From NCBI GenBank assembly GCA_002839765.1, contig PGYR01000021.1, positions 1-42,264 on the forward strand: a stretch of 42,264 nucleotides of DNA, given 5' to 3'. This DNA comes from Ignavibacteriae bacterium HGW-Ignavibacteriae-4 (GTDB lineage Bacteria > Bacteroidota > Ignavibacteria > Kapaibacteriales > UBA2268). The notes below the pieces were generated by a model. That model ran no database searches. It was not told the origin of the DNA and saw only the letters and a list, made by a program, of their open reading frames with translations. Positions 7,873 to 16,877 of the stretch are shown one piece after another (position 1 is the first letter of the stretch; every line of letters starts with the position of its first letter). Made by a program: the position numbers and the translations under genes.

Positions 7873-9081
7873 TTATGAAAATCGTAAAACTTTAACTGGT
7901 CTTATCTTGGAGGAAACAATAGATGGTATAAGCACTACAATCGCTGAGATTACCACTGCATTGAAAATCACTATGAAATAGTGCCATGGATTAATACTAA
8001 TAGGGACAGTGTCTAAGAAATAAACACTACTATCAAGAGATATAAATCCATATTGCTGTTGTAGTAGAGATAAGACTAATGCTATAATGCCACCTGTGAT
8101 TGCTGCCTTAAACGCCAAACGAACACCAATGAAAACAAATATTTTGATAATATCGATAGAAGGCATACCTAACACTTTCATAATTCCGATTTGTCTTGTC
8201 TTTTCGACTATCAGTATTAGCAACATTGTAACCACATTCAGAACAGCAACAATAGTAATTATCCCTAATACCAATGGGATTGGCTCTTTCTGTACTTGTA
8301 TCCAGATTAGTGCCATTCGTTGGTAATCGAATACATTCTTCGCCATGTATGGAAACTGCAAATTCACTGCTATCTCATCAGTTATTGTCGCTATATTGTT
8401 CTTGTCCTTTACGGATATTTCTAATCTAGTGGCATTGCCTTCAGTAATATCGAAAAATTTATGTGCCGTCAGTAAAGGAGTGATTAAAATAGAATTATCA
8501 TATTCGCCCAATCCAGTGTCATAGAGCGCTACTATTTTGAATTTTGATATTTTCGTCTTGGGGACCGATTGTTGATCTGCATCTATCGAGTATATTACAA
8601 CTTCATCACCTAACTTATAGCCCATTTTCTTAGCTACTTTTTGGCTAATTATTACTTCTTTCGCACTGTCAGAAGTAAATCCAAATTTCCCTCTTTCAAT
8701 GTTCTGGCTGAAATTATTTATATCATTTTTATAGTCTATACCTTTGAGTATAAACCCATCTATATCATTCTTTTTTCTTATGATTACAGGTTTTTCAATT
8801 ACTTCTGCAACTCCTGCAATCTCAAATCTCGATAAATCTACACTATCGCGGCTCACATATCCACCATTCATACTCACTATAGAAATATCTGAGGTGAATT
8901 TGGCAGTAGTCTCTGTCAGCATATCCTCAAATCCATCGAGTATAGATAGAGACATAATCAGGGCAAAACTACCGATAAAAACAGAGAAAAACGCTGCCCG
9001 AGTAGTGAACTTGATTATCTTTCCACTGCCTCTTGTATCGTGGAATTTGTCTATAAAGTATTTGAGTTGAGTAAATTTCAT
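7873..9081 (-). CDS. LolC/LolE-type (FtsX/MacB-fold) ABC transporter permease
   Basis: This inner-membrane protein resembles the permease of the lipoprotein-releasing system. It has one N-terminal membrane segment (about residues 30-52, with FFSVFIGSFALIMSLSIL) and a large periplasmic domain. Three C-terminal segments follow: one around VLGIITIVAVLNVVTMLLIL, one after GIMKVLGMPSIDIIKIFVFI, and one near the end. The ending PVKVLRF is typical of LolC/E. The ATG at 9081 (MKFTQLKYFIDKF) was preferred over a longer reading beginning at 9138. LolC/E normally works with the ATPase LolD, which is not nearby. The exact substrate cannot be told from sequence. Confidence 0.82.
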   Translation of the reverse strand: MKFTQLKYFIDKFHDTRGSGKIIKFTTRAAFFSVFIGSFALIMSLSILDGFEDMLTETTAKFTSDISIVSMNGGYVSRDSVDLSRFEIAGVAEVIEKPVIIRKKNDIDGFILKGIDYKNDINNFSQNIERGKFGFTSDSAKEVIISQKVAKKMGYKLGDEVVIYSIDADQQSVPKTKISKFKIVALYDTGLGEYDNSILITPLLTAHKFFDITEGNATRLEISVKDKNNIATITDEIAVNLQFPYMAKNVFDYQRMALIWIQVQKEPIPLVLGIITIVAVLNVVTMLLILIVEKTRQIGIMKVLGMPSIDIIKIFVFIGVRLAFKAAITGGIIALVLSLLQQQYGFISLDSSVYFLDTVPISINPWHYFIVIFNAVVISAIVVLIPSIVSSKIRPVKVLRFS

Positions 9082-9202
9082 ATTTATCAATTTACGGAAT
9101 AAAACTGAAATGATGCGGCTGTGACATAGAGAATCCAATCATCATATCTATCCTAATCATCTTACAATCTTGTCAAATAAATACAATCATGACTACTTCT
9201 CT

Positions 9203-9254
9203 TGGACTCTTTGCTTCGACAGGCTCAGCACAAGCACTTCATTCAGGAGTGACC
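9203..9254. repeat. Candidate dispersed intergenic repeat, copy 1
   Basis: A locally G+C-richer segment containing GCTTCGACAGGCTCAGCACA and then AGGAGTGAC lies in the gap between the permease and the next gene. Its revcomp core (CTGAGCCTGTCGAAGCAAA) aligns with the segment at 33637-33673 (GGAGCCGAAGTAAA) if a 3-4 base gap is allowed. Elements built around GAG-C...-GAAG/GTCAC are familiar to me as scattered intergenic repeats in Bacteroidota-like genomes; that recollection is not verifiable here. Confidence 0.35.
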
Positions 9255-9285
9255 TGATTAGAGGGGGGGTGAGAAATGATAATAT

Positions 9286-9317
9286 AAAAAAAGAGCAGCT
9301 TGTTTGCTACTCTTTTT
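9286..9317 (-). terminator. Intrinsic terminator of the 9324-9713 gene
   Basis: On the minus strand a hairpin AAAAAGAGTAGC / GCTGCTCTTTTT (one mismatch, 6-base loop) ends in a run of seven T residues, starting 7 bases after the stop codon of the gene at 9324. The A-run on the other side makes it potentially bidirectional. Confidence 0.8.
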
Positions 9318-9323
9318 GATTAT

Positions 9324-9713
9324 CTATTTGCCAGGGTGGGCTGTTTCTACCTTGTCTTCTACTAGAAAATCTCTTTTGATTTCTTCATATTCCTTCACTT
9401 CTGGCATTGATATCTTTTCCTCTTTATCTGCATACCTTTCATTATCACTTAACTTAACAGTGTACTTAGCACCGGGTTTTAACCCAGTTATAAAATAATA
9501 ACCATCATTTTCTGATTTAGTCCGTCCGTAGTATATACGATTGCCTTTATTATCAAAAGCCTCTACACGCATAGCGATTGGTTCTTTGGTGTCGCTATCT
9601 ACTACATATCCTGTGAGTGATAATACTACTCCAAAGAATTGTGCTTCCGATACTTTGTAAGATGACATTAATCCCATCAAAGCTACAAGAGCTATTATTG
9701 TGATTTTCTTCAT
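9324..9713 (-). CDS. Small secreted protein with a carboxypeptidase-regulatory-like beta-sandwich domain
   Basis: The 129-residue protein starts with a signal peptide (MKKITIIALVALMGLMSSYKVSEA). Its mature part resembles the CarboxypepD_reg/Cna-B fold: LTGYVVDSDTKEPIAMRVEA, then GYYFITGLKPGAKYTVKLSD. Such domains are common in Bacteroidota cell-envelope proteins, usually as modules of larger proteins; here it stands alone. The ATG at 9713 was chosen over one at 9725 because GGAG lies 7 bases upstream. It appears monocistronic with its own terminator. Function is unknown; it may be a periplasmic or surface adhesion/scaffold protein. Confidence 0.72.
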   Translation of the reverse strand: MKKITIIALVALMGLMSSYKVSEAQFFGVVLSLTGYVVDSDTKEPIAMRVEAFDNKGNRIYYGRTKSENDGYYFITGLKPGAKYTVKLSDNERYADKEEKISMPEVKEYEEIKRDFLVEDKVETAHPGK

Positions 9714-9840
9714 TTTATACTCCATTATTAATTTGTACTTCCATTGCTATATTATACTGATGAACATCTTATTAGTTACAATGGAAAAATAGTGCCAAAA
9801 ACCTTTTTTTGTGATAGGTTATACGGTTAGATACTGATAT

Positions 9841-9962
9841 ATAAGGAGTTAATAAATATGAGTCGAGATATCAGCATAGAATAATAATTGAAGTGTAAAG
9901 CAAAATAGCTTCACACTGTGGAATAATTTTACTACGTATAAGTACTTAGAGATAAGGAGTTA
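9841..9962 (+). other. Intergenic segment with a Shine-Dalgarno-led 8-codon ORF, hairpin and 11-base direct repeat
   Basis: AAGGAG lies 9 bases before an ATG (9858-9884) that encodes only MSRDISIE. A near-palindrome GTGTAAAGC / GCTTCACAC (one mismatch) follows at about 9895-9916. The 11-mer ATAAGGAGTTA occurs at both 9841-9851 and 9952-9962. No plus-strand gene follows closely; the next begins at 10704 beyond a minus-strand gene. The remainder of 9714-9974 shows nothing recognisable. Confidence 0.25.
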
Positions 9963-9974
9963 GGCTGTTAAATA

Positions 9975-10589
9975 TTAATGTATTTCTAGTGAATCCAATG
10001 TGATAGTGATATTGTCGGCTCCAATTTGGTAATCTAACTCTATAAAGCCGTATTTATCATTGTAATAAAAAGTCGCTGTAGTATCAGTAGTATTATATTT
10101 TTGAGCTTTCAAAACCCAGCATGAGTCTTTGGCTATGTGATTGTTAACCATTTCTCTACCCATTACTTTTATATAACCTTCTATTATATAACCATTATAT
10201 GGGCTATGTTTGAATTTGACAGTATGCTCTGTATGAATAGAATCACCGATAGCTACTGGGAATTCTATAGTTGGAGGTGGTAGTAAATTAGTAAGATTAA
10301 GATACTCTCCCAAAGGGTGGGGGAGCTGTATTTTCTGAGTACTATTGGATACATTCGATTCTATGCTGTTACCGGTACTGCTTCCCTTGTCTTGCCTAAC
10401 TTCTGTTTCCAATAGAATTTTGGAGACAAATCCAGATATAACTGTTTTTTCGACAGTCATTATATCTTCGAATTCAGAATTCGAGTATTTTACTTTGTAA
10501 ATATATTTCACTCCATCTTGATAGGGCGTTTGCTCCGAACAAGAGATGAGTATCAAAGTTGCTATAAGTGTGATTAGTGTTTTTTTCAT
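9975..10589 (-). CDS. Predicted lipoprotein of unknown function
   Basis: The 204-residue protein opens with a lipoprotein signal (MKKTLITLIATLILISC, cysteine at residue 17), so it should be lipid-anchored. The ATG at 10589 is preferred over an upstream ATG at 10625 because it starts the signal peptide directly. The mature part looks like a beta-rich single domain, with alternating polar/hydrophobic stretches such as KYIYKVKYSNSEFEDIMTVE and NKYGFIELDYQIGADNITIT. No family is recognised. It stands alone, 114 bases from the divergent hydrolase-OsmC gene. Confidence 0.7.
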   Translation of the reverse strand: MKKTLITLIATLILISCSEQTPYQDGVKYIYKVKYSNSEFEDIMTVEKTVISGFVSKILLETEVRQDKGSSTGNSIESNVSNSTQKIQLPHPLGEYLNLTNLLPPPTIEFPVAIGDSIHTEHTVKFKHSPYNGYIIEGYIKVMGREMVNNHIAKDSCWVLKAQKYNTTDTTATFYYNDKYGFIELDYQIGADNITITLDSLEIH

Positions 10590-10703
10590 GATGTGGGGCT
10601 TAAATTTAAATTCTTTTTTTAGCACATAGATTACATTTTAAAATTGTATTATATAGAATTATAGTACAAGTTATATTTACAATTGACAACATAAGAGAAA
10701 ATC

Positions 10704-11912
10704 ATGAAATCTGAAAGATTATTGTTCAAAAATTCTGATGGATTAGAGCTATCTGCTCGCCTCGAACTCCCTATTGATAGAAAACCAGTAAGTTATGCGA
10801 TTTTTGCTCATTGCTTCACTTGCAATAAGAATTTGACAGCAGTAACTAATATAACACGAGAACTCACAAATAGTGGATTTGCAGTTCTTAGGTTTGATTT
10901 TACTGGACTGGGTGAAAGTGAAGGAGATTTCTCTGAAACCAATTTCTCATCGAATATAAACGATTTGGTTTGTGCCGCTGATTATCTAGCGACTAATTAC
11001 GGGGAGCCAACTCTGATAGTTGGGCATTCATTAGGTGGAGCAGCTTCTATATTTGCTGCTGCTGTAATTAATTCTATCAAAGCAGTTGCAACAATAGGTG
11101 CACCTTCGTCACCGGATCATGTCAAGCATCTTTTTGAAGAAGATATAACTAAGATAGAGACTCAAGGATCAGCTAAAATACTATTAGCCGGAAGACCATT
11201 CGAAGTAAAAAAACAATTTCTTGATGATATTTCTTCTAAGAATATGAAAGCAACCCTAGCTAATCTGAATAAAGCAATATTAATAATGCACTCACCACAA
11301 GATGCCACAGTAGGTATAAGTAATGCGGCTGAAATATACACAAATGCTAAGCACCCAAAGAGTTTTGTTACACTTGATGGCGCTGACCATATGTTAATGA
11401 ATAGTCGTGATTCGAAGTATGCAGGTCAAGTAATATCTGGCTGGGTAAGCAGATACGTAGATACAGAAGAAGTAAAGAAGCTAAGACCCAAAAAGACAGT
11501 CCTAGCAAGAATTGGTAGTACAGGTTTCACAACTGATATCCAATCAGGGAACCATTCTATAACTGCTGATGAACCATTAAGCGTTGGTGGTGATGATTTT
11601 GGACCTAATCCCTATGATTTGTTGATGGCTTCTCTAGGAGCTTGTACAGCTATGACTATGCGTATGTATGCTGATAGAAAGGGATGGGCAATAGATGAGA
11701 TTATTGTTCATTTGAGTCATGAAAAACAGCATGTAAAAGATTGTCAAGATTGTGATACAACTAGTGGGTATATAGATAAGATTGAGAAAGAGATAGAGAT
11801 AATTGCAGATTTGGATAGTGAGCAAAGACAAAGACTATTAGAAATAGCAGACAAATGTCCTATTCATAGGACTCTGCACAATGAAGTTAAAGTCTATACG
11901 AAATTAATTTAG
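10704..11912 (+). CDS. Bifunctional alpha/beta hydrolase - OsmC family protein
   Basis: The 402-residue protein fuses two domains. Residues about 1-255 are an alpha/beta hydrolase with nucleophile motif GHSLGG (107-112, Ser109) and a likely catalytic His in DGADHML near residue 230. Residues about 265-402 are an OsmC/Ohr-like domain with the two family cysteines, Cys314 in SLGACTAM and Cys385 in DKCPIHRTL. OsmC proteins reduce organic hydroperoxides with such a cysteine pair. This hydrolase-OsmC fusion is a known architecture; its substrate is not established as far as I know. It has no signal peptide, so it is cytoplasmic. It converges on ribD with one base between stop codons. Confidence 0.9.
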   Translation: MKSERLLFKNSDGLELSARLELPIDRKPVSYAIFAHCFTCNKNLTAVTNITRELTNSGFAVLRFDFTGLGESEGDFSETNFSSNINDLVCAADYLATNYGEPTLIVGHSLGGAASIFAAAVINSIKAVATIGAPSSPDHVKHLFEEDITKIETQGSAKILLAGRPFEVKKQFLDDISSKNMKATLANLNKAILIMHSPQDATVGISNAAEIYTNAKHPKSFVTLDGADHMLMNSRDSKYAGQVISGWVSRYVDTEEVKKLRPKKTVLARIGSTGFTTDIQSGNHSITADEPLSVGGDDFGPNPYDLLMASLGACTAMTMRMYADRKGWAIDEIIVHLSHEKQHVKDCQDCDTTSGYIDKIEKEIEIIADLDSEQRQRLLEIADKCPIHRTLHNEVKVYTKLI

Positions 11913-11913
11913 A

Positions 11914-13011
11914 CTATTTTCTAGCCCATACTGCTTTTATATCAGTGTCTATCACATCTGTTTTAGCTAGACGGAATCGGCTATCGTCAGATAAGTGAAG
12001 AGGTCTGATGTATTCGAAAGGTGAAATACCAGAGCCAAGTATTTTCGGGCTTTGGTAAGTTATTATTTCATCTATAAAATCAAGTTCGTAGAACTCCGAG
12101 AAGAGCTTAGCTCCACCTTCTAGCATTATATGCCCTATATGGTATTCTTTGAGTAGGTCTCGAAGTGCTAGGCTCACATCTACTTTACCTTTGCTGTTCT
12201 TAGAAATTGATTTAACATTTAGCCCTTCGCTTCGCAACTGATCGACTAGTTTTATATTCTGAGCTTCATTCGTGCAATAGATAATCGTGTTTTCATTCGC
12301 ATTTTCATCTTTCAAAAGATGAGAACTAAGAGGCAATTGTAGATGGCTTGCTAGTACAACTCTCTTCGGGTTGCGTCCTTTTGCTAATCGAACATCGAGC
12401 ATAGGGTTATCTTGGCGTACAGTACCGCTACCAACCATTATAGCGTCTATTTCTGATCGGAATTTATGCACGTCTATTCTGCTATCTTCGCACGAAATCC
12501 ATTTACTTTCGTGGTCTCTTTGAGCAATAAATCCATCGAGTGTAGTAGCAAATTTTGCAGTTACAAAAGGTCTTTTCTCTATCATATTAGTTATGAAAAC
12601 TCTGTTGAGAACCATCGCTTCTTCTACTAATATTCCTACAGATGTTTCTATTCCATTCCCCTGCAAAGCTGAGATGCCATTGCCTTTGACTATTGGGTTT
12701 GGGTCTTCCATTGCTATTACTACTCTGTCCGGCTTTTTTTCTATTAGCAAATCTGCACAAGGAGGTGTTTTCCCATGATGAGTACATGGCTCCAATGTGA
12801 CATAAACAGTGCATCCTTTCAAATCTCCATCTACTTTGCTAATAGCATCGACTTCAGCGTGTGGACCTCCAAATTCTTTGTGGTAACCAGTAGCTATTAC
12901 TTTATCGTCTTTTACTATTACACAACCGACAAGGGGATTAGGAGAAACATTCCCTCTTCCTAATTCTGCATGCTCCAATGCTAATTGCATATATTTATTA
13001 TCTGTACTCAT
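11914..13011 (-). CDS. ribD: Riboflavin biosynthesis deaminase/reductase RibD
   Basis: RibD catalyses two consecutive riboflavin steps: deamination of the diamino-pyrimidinone ribosyl phosphate and reduction of the ribose. The N-terminal cytidine-deaminase-like domain (residues 1-about 145) carries the zinc motif HAE (51-53) and PCTHHGKTPPC (75-85). The C-terminal reductase domain begins near RPFVTAKFATTLDGFIA and contains MVGSGTVRQDNPMLDVR and MLEGGAKLFSEF. The 365-residue length is normal. Its start overlaps the upstream lipoprotein gene by 4 bases (ATGA). No other rib genes are in the window. Confidence 0.96.
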   Translation of the reverse strand: MSTDNKYMQLALEHAELGRGNVSPNPLVGCVIVKDDKVIATGYHKEFGGPHAEVDAISKVDGDLKGCTVYVTLEPCTHHGKTPPCADLLIEKKPDRVVIAMEDPNPIVKGNGISALQGNGIETSVGILVEEAMVLNRVFITNMIEKRPFVTAKFATTLDGFIAQRDHESKWISCEDSRIDVHKFRSEIDAIMVGSGTVRQDNPMLDVRLAKGRNPKRVVLASHLQLPLSSHLLKDENANENTIIYCTNEAQNIKLVDQLRSEGLNVKSISKNSKGKVDVSLALRDLLKEYHIGHIMLEGGAKLFSEFYELDFIDEIITYQSPKILGSGISPFEYIRPLHLSDDSRFRLAKTDVIDTDIKAVWARK

Positions 13012-13475
13012 TCTATAAGTTTAATTCTTTTATTAAAAATCATTTCATTCGGTTTAGTAGGCAAAATCAAATAAACTTCGATTTCGTCAAGTGCTTCAAA
13101 TAGATTTACTCCATTATGCGAATATGCATATACTTTCTTCTCACCTGTAAATAATGGCTCAACCGGCGAGATAGCACTAAAAAAGCTTTTACTTTCTGAA
13201 GTATTCAAAATTGTCTTACCTTTTGCATCTTTGATTATCACTCTTAGCTGCTCAGAAGATGGGAAATAATACTCTTGTACATTTAATAATCGCTCAACTT
13301 CTAAACTTAGTGTGAAATTATTGTGGCTAAATGTATAAGACGGAGTAACTAAGAAAACTGAATCAACTGAATAAAATGGTGTTTCAGTCTTAACTATATC
13401 TATTGTTTTAGTAGAAGCACAGCTAAAAATAGATGAGAATAATAACAAAATCGTTATATTGTAAATGTATCTCAT
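13008..13475 (-). CDS. Predicted small lipoprotein upstream of ribD
   Basis: The 155-residue protein begins with a lipoprotein signal peptide (MRYIYNITILLLFSSIFSC, cysteine at residue 19). The mature part is beta-rich and not recognised. Its stop overlaps the ribD start (ATGA), so the two are coupled, although a lipoprotein has no obvious link to riboflavin synthesis. It is divergent from the 13505 gene with only 29 bases between the start codons. Confidence 0.75.
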   Translation of the reverse strand: MRYIYNITILLLFSSIFSCASTKTIDIVKTETPFYSVDSVFLVTPSYTFSHNNFTLSLEVERLLNVQEYYFPSSEQLRVIIKDAKGKTILNTSESKSFFSAISPVEPLFTGEKKVYAYSHNGVNLFEALDEIEVYLILPTKPNEMIFNKRIKLIE

Positions 13476-13504
13476 ATTAACCTTAATAAATCATAAATAA
13501 GCAA

Positions 13505-14275
13505 ATGAAGAACTTTACAATATACTATATTTTTTTAATAATCACGTTACTACCTATTTCACTCCTTGCCGAAGGGTCTGCTGGTGAAGCTGCAACTTAT
13601 GAATCTAGAAGAATAGTTGATATGCCTACTGCTGGTATTATTCCCAAAGGTACGTTCGAGGTAAATGCTTTTCTGATGCAGTCAGGAGGGATGATGACCG
13701 AGTTTGCTGCTTCTCCTTTCGAAAATTTTCTTATAGGAGTTAGCTTTGGTGGTAGCAAAATAATTGGAGTAAGTACCCCAGAGTTTCAAGATTTCCCAGG
13801 GCTTCAGATAAAATTTAGAGTACTAGACGAGACTAAAACTTTTCCTGCACTTGCGCTTGGGTTGAACTCACAAGGGTTAGGACTTTTTGATAAATCAAAA
13901 GAGCGATATCAAACTGCTTCGCCTGGATTTTATCTAGCTTCTTCTAAGAGCTTCAAATGGCCAGTGGGATTAATATACGTACATGCTGGTATAAACTATT
14001 CACTGGAACCGAAACCAGATGATAGAAGTGTTAATTTTTACTTTGGGGCTGAGCAAACAATTTATAAGAGAATATCAATTGGAGCTGAATTCAATGCCAA
14101 TTTGGAAGATAATTCATATTTTATGGATAGCAAAGGATTGTTGAACTTTCAAATAAAATGGGCTGCTTCGGATAATCTGACAGTTGCATTGATGTTTAGA
14201 GATGCATTTGCTAATTTCAAAGCTTCCAACTCATTAGTCAGATTCGTTGGTATAGAGTACATCAGCAAATTCTAG
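13505..14275 (+). CDS. Predicted outer-membrane beta-barrel-like protein
   Basis: The 256-residue protein has a signal peptide (MKNFTIYYIFLIITLLPISLLA) and then alternating hydrophobic/polar strands with aromatic ends, closing in a phenylalanine (GIEYISKF) as outer-membrane barrels often do. The segment PALALGLNSQGLGLFDKSKE resembles barrel proteins related to YjbH, but I cannot confirm the family. Repeated strand-like stretches such as NFYFGAEQTIYKRISIGAEF support a barrel. It is monocistronic and converges on the phosphatase gene at 14286 with 10 bases between. Confidence 0.65.
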   Translation: MKNFTIYYIFLIITLLPISLLAEGSAGEAATYESRRIVDMPTAGIIPKGTFEVNAFLMQSGGMMTEFAASPFENFLIGVSFGGSKIIGVSTPEFQDFPGLQIKFRVLDETKTFPALALGLNSQGLGLFDKSKERYQTASPGFYLASSKSFKWPVGLIYVHAGINYSLEPKPDDRSVNFYFGAEQTIYKRISIGAEFNANLEDNSYFMDSKGLLNFQIKWAASDNLTVALMFRDAFANFKASNSLVRFVGIEYISKF

Positions 14276-14285
14276 TTCTGCCGAA

Positions 14286-15842
14286 TTATTTCTTCTTGAG
14301 AACGACTATACTTATATCGTCAGATAACTGATTGCTATCAGAGAATTTATGGGCTTCATTTAGTATATAGTCCACAGCTTCTTTGGGTTGTAGCTTTACA
14401 GCTTCGGCAACTATTTTTTTAACGCCTTCCATACCTAGTTCATTTCCAGCGGGGTCTGTTGCTTCGTTCAGCCCATCAGTGTACATAACTAATGTATCTT
14501 CGAATTGCATTACTTCCGAATTATAGATTATTGGTGAAGGTAAAAAGCCAAGTATTACGCCACCTGTTTTAAGTTCCGTCAAATTACCACTAGCTGATAG
14601 TAGAGGATAAAAATGTCCTGCGTTTATATATTCGAATGTACTTTTGTCACTATCAAGTAAACAGAAAAAAGCAGTGATAAACATATCCTTAGATGTATTA
14701 CGATATACTACTTTGTTAACAGTATCAACTAGGGACTTTAAGTCTTTCTCAATGGGGGCTAAAGATTGAATAGCTGCTTGCATATTGGACATTATCAAAG
14801 CGGCAGGCATTCCTTTACCTGTTACATCTGCTATTACAAATAGATATTTGCTTTCAGATATTTTCACGTAATCAAAATAATCTCCGCCTACTTCGCTTGA
14901 TGGTTTTGTCATCCCATAATAGCTGAATTTATCGGTTTCAAGTTTACTTTTTGGCAGTAGTCTTTTTTGGATTTCTGTAGCTAAACCTAACTCAGTTTCG
15001 AATCTTTTCTTTTCTATTTCTTCTTGTATTAATCTTTCATTCTCAAGTGCTGAGATAGCTGTTGAGGCCAAACTAGATACAAAGCTAAAATCTGACTCAT
15101 CATATTCTCCGTGCATTTTTGGTCCTATAATCAGATACCCTTCGGTATTTCCAGATATATTCATAGGCGTTGCTATTTTGATTATATCTTTGTATCTCTC
15201 ATCTAGATCGCTATCTACTTTGATTTTTTTTAAATTAGGTATTATACTTGTCAGCTCTATATCAGTTATTCCAAGTGTATTTCTAAGAATTGTATTTTTA
15301 CCATTTGTTTTCAAAACAGCAAATTTATTTGTCATTAGCTGCCCCATTATGTTGAAGGCAAGGGCTTTTACGATTTTCTCTTCGGATGATAAACCGCTGA
15401 AACTACGGCTAATTTCGAACAGTGTTTCTAATAGTTGACTTTTCTTTTCTGCTTGTGTTTTTTGGAACTGTAGCTTTTGGAAATTGTAGAAGTTCTCGAG
15501 TGCAGTTGCAGCAATTGATATTATCAGTTTGACGTATTGCTTTTCGACATCTGAGATTTCGGCTTCTATTATTTTTTTACCTAATAGGAATACATACTTG
15601 ATATTGTGATCTATCAGAATAACTTCTGTTATTTTGGTTTCGCAATCTAACCTACCTTTTTTAAAAGTTATAATCTCTTTTTCATCTATAGACTTAGTGG
15701 CCTGAACACCGCAAATACTCAGTTTACCAATTATAGTGAATAAAGTGGAGTTGATAATAAACTCCTCACTCAGGTTCTGAGTTAGCTTGTTGCTGAAATC
15801 TAAAAGTGAGGTTAGATTAATAAGTTCTTTGTTTATATTCAT
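14286..15842 (-). CDS. GAF-domain PP2C-type (SpoIIE/RsbU-like) serine phosphatase
   Basis: This 518-residue signalling protein has one GAF-like region at about residues 10-118, a second at about 135-268, and a C-terminal SpoIIE-type phosphatase at about 285-515. The linker EIQKRLLPKSKL (290-301) is the usual RsbU lead-in. Metal-binding motifs are GGDYFDYV (319-326) and ADVTGKGMPAALIM (338-351), with VMYTDGLNEATD and the C-terminal DDISIVVLKKK. Such phosphatases usually dephosphorylate anti-anti-sigma (STAS) proteins in partner-switching cascades; no STAS protein or kinase gene is nearby. It has no membrane segment. It is next to the lipoprotein gene at 15843 (no gap). Confidence 0.92.
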   Translation of the reverse strand: MNINKELINLTSLLDFSNKLTQNLSEEFIINSTLFTIIGKLSICGVQATKSIDEKEIITFKKGRLDCETKITEVILIDHNIKYVFLLGKKIIEAEISDVEKQYVKLIISIAATALENFYNFQKLQFQKTQAEKKSQLLETLFEISRSFSGLSSEEKIVKALAFNIMGQLMTNKFAVLKTNGKNTILRNTLGITDIELTSIIPNLKKIKVDSDLDERYKDIIKIATPMNISGNTEGYLIIGPKMHGEYDESDFSFVSSLASTAISALENERLIQEEIEKKRFETELGLATEIQKRLLPKSKLETDKFSYYGMTKPSSEVGGDYFDYVKISESKYLFVIADVTGKGMPAALIMSNMQAAIQSLAPIEKDLKSLVDTVNKVVYRNTSKDMFITAFFCLLDSDKSTFEYINAGHFYPLLSASGNLTELKTGGVILGFLPSPIIYNSEVMQFEDTLVMYTDGLNEATDPAGNELGMEGVKKIVAEAVKLQPKEAVDYILNEAHKFSDSNQLSDDISIVVLKKK

Positions 15843-16877
15843 CTAATTAGAAAGGTGAAAACAATTTGTACTAATTGGTATTTCTATGTCACCTACTACT
15901 CGACCATTTACAGCACTTGCTTCGGCTAATTTCGTTCCCGAAGCTGTAAATTCTAGCATATATAGGCCATTTCGTTGTGAATTATATTCTATACGAGTAA
16001 ATATTCTCTTACTTACATCGAAAAAATTTCCATTATTACGTGTATCCATCCTTAGCATCCCTTTGTTAGTAGTAACAAAAGCGTAACCAATCGGAGTAGT
16101 TGCTAGATCAGTAGGTATTACTTCATTTGCATTTATTAAATTATCTCCCATTTCACGAGTGTATCGAACTGTTCTATCAATAGGATTGATGAAGTGTATT
16201 TGTGTCGGAATTGTTACTGGAGCTTCTTCACCAACTTGGGTAGTATATCCTTGACTAACTACGAATAGCTCACTTTCAGAAGTTATAGCTGAAAGTATAG
16301 GAATACCAGTTAATTGAATTTCACCGTCACTTCTATAAGTTCTGTTGTCTAAAACTCGTACTCGTTGGGTTTGGGATTCTGTCATAAATGAATAGCTACC
16401 AAAATCAACGATTGAAGTGACTAAACTCTTTCCATCCAATGTTCTTGCACTTTTACTGAAAACCAAGTCGTAGTTTGTGATATAAGGGGCATATTTGAAC
16501 ATAACAAATCCATCAGCTACATTTGCAAAGCTAATATCGAATGGTCCTGAACCAAATGGAAAATCGCTTACTGCTAGCAAAGTATCCGAAACAGCATCCA
16601 GTACAATCATTTTATCTTCACCTGGAATTAGTATGTAAATTCTTTTTTGGAACTCACGGATGTTGGAAATAGGTGAGCTAATAGTAATACCAGCATTTGC
16701 TAGCAAATTGGCCTTTGATATTTCCATACTCGGGTAATTATAAATAGTAACATCATTAGTTACAGAATCAGCTAGATACAAATCTAGTGACACAACCGAA
16801 TTATCAATTACTCTTTCTTCTTTTCCGCAAGAAATGAAGAATAACGTTAGTGATACTAGTAGAATTATTTTTTTCAT
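15843..16877 (-). CDS. Predicted lipoprotein with beta-propeller-like repeats
   Basis: A 344-residue protein starts with a lipoprotein signal (MKKIILLVSLTLFFISC, cysteine at residue 17). The mature part reads as consecutive strand units (DLYLADSVTNDVTIYNYPSM; ILIPGEDKMIVLDAVSDTLL; RVRVLDNRTYRSDGEIQLTG) like the YncE/surface-layer propeller family, which often binds ligands or proteins. No enzyme motif is seen. It overlaps the yggS-like gene upstream (ATGA) and directly abuts the phosphatase gene downstream, so the three are likely one transcript. Confidence 0.72.
   Translation of the reverse strand: MKKIILLVSLTLFFISCGKEERVIDNSVVSLDLYLADSVTNDVTIYNYPSMEISKANLLANAGITISSPISNIREFQKRIYILIPGEDKMIVLDAVSDTLLAVSDFPFGSGPFDISFANVADGFVMFKYAPYITNYDLVFSKSARTLDGKSLVTSIVDFGSYSFMTESQTQRVRVLDNRTYRSDGEIQLTGIPILSAITSESELFVVSQGYTTQVGEEAPVTIPTQIHFINPIDRTVRYTREMGDNLINANEVIPTDLATTPIGYAFVTTNKGMLRMDTRNNGNFFDVSKRIFTRIEYNSQRNGLYMLEFTASGTKLAEASAVNGRVVGDIEIPISTNCFHLSN

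Noticed and set aside
9262-9270. G-run as a phase-variable tract
   Set aside because: The short run of G residues lies in an intergenic region without a gene start near enough to be switched.
12587-12814. 75-codon minus-strand ORF inside ribD
   Set aside because: It is a shifted-frame shadow of the conserved deaminase region.
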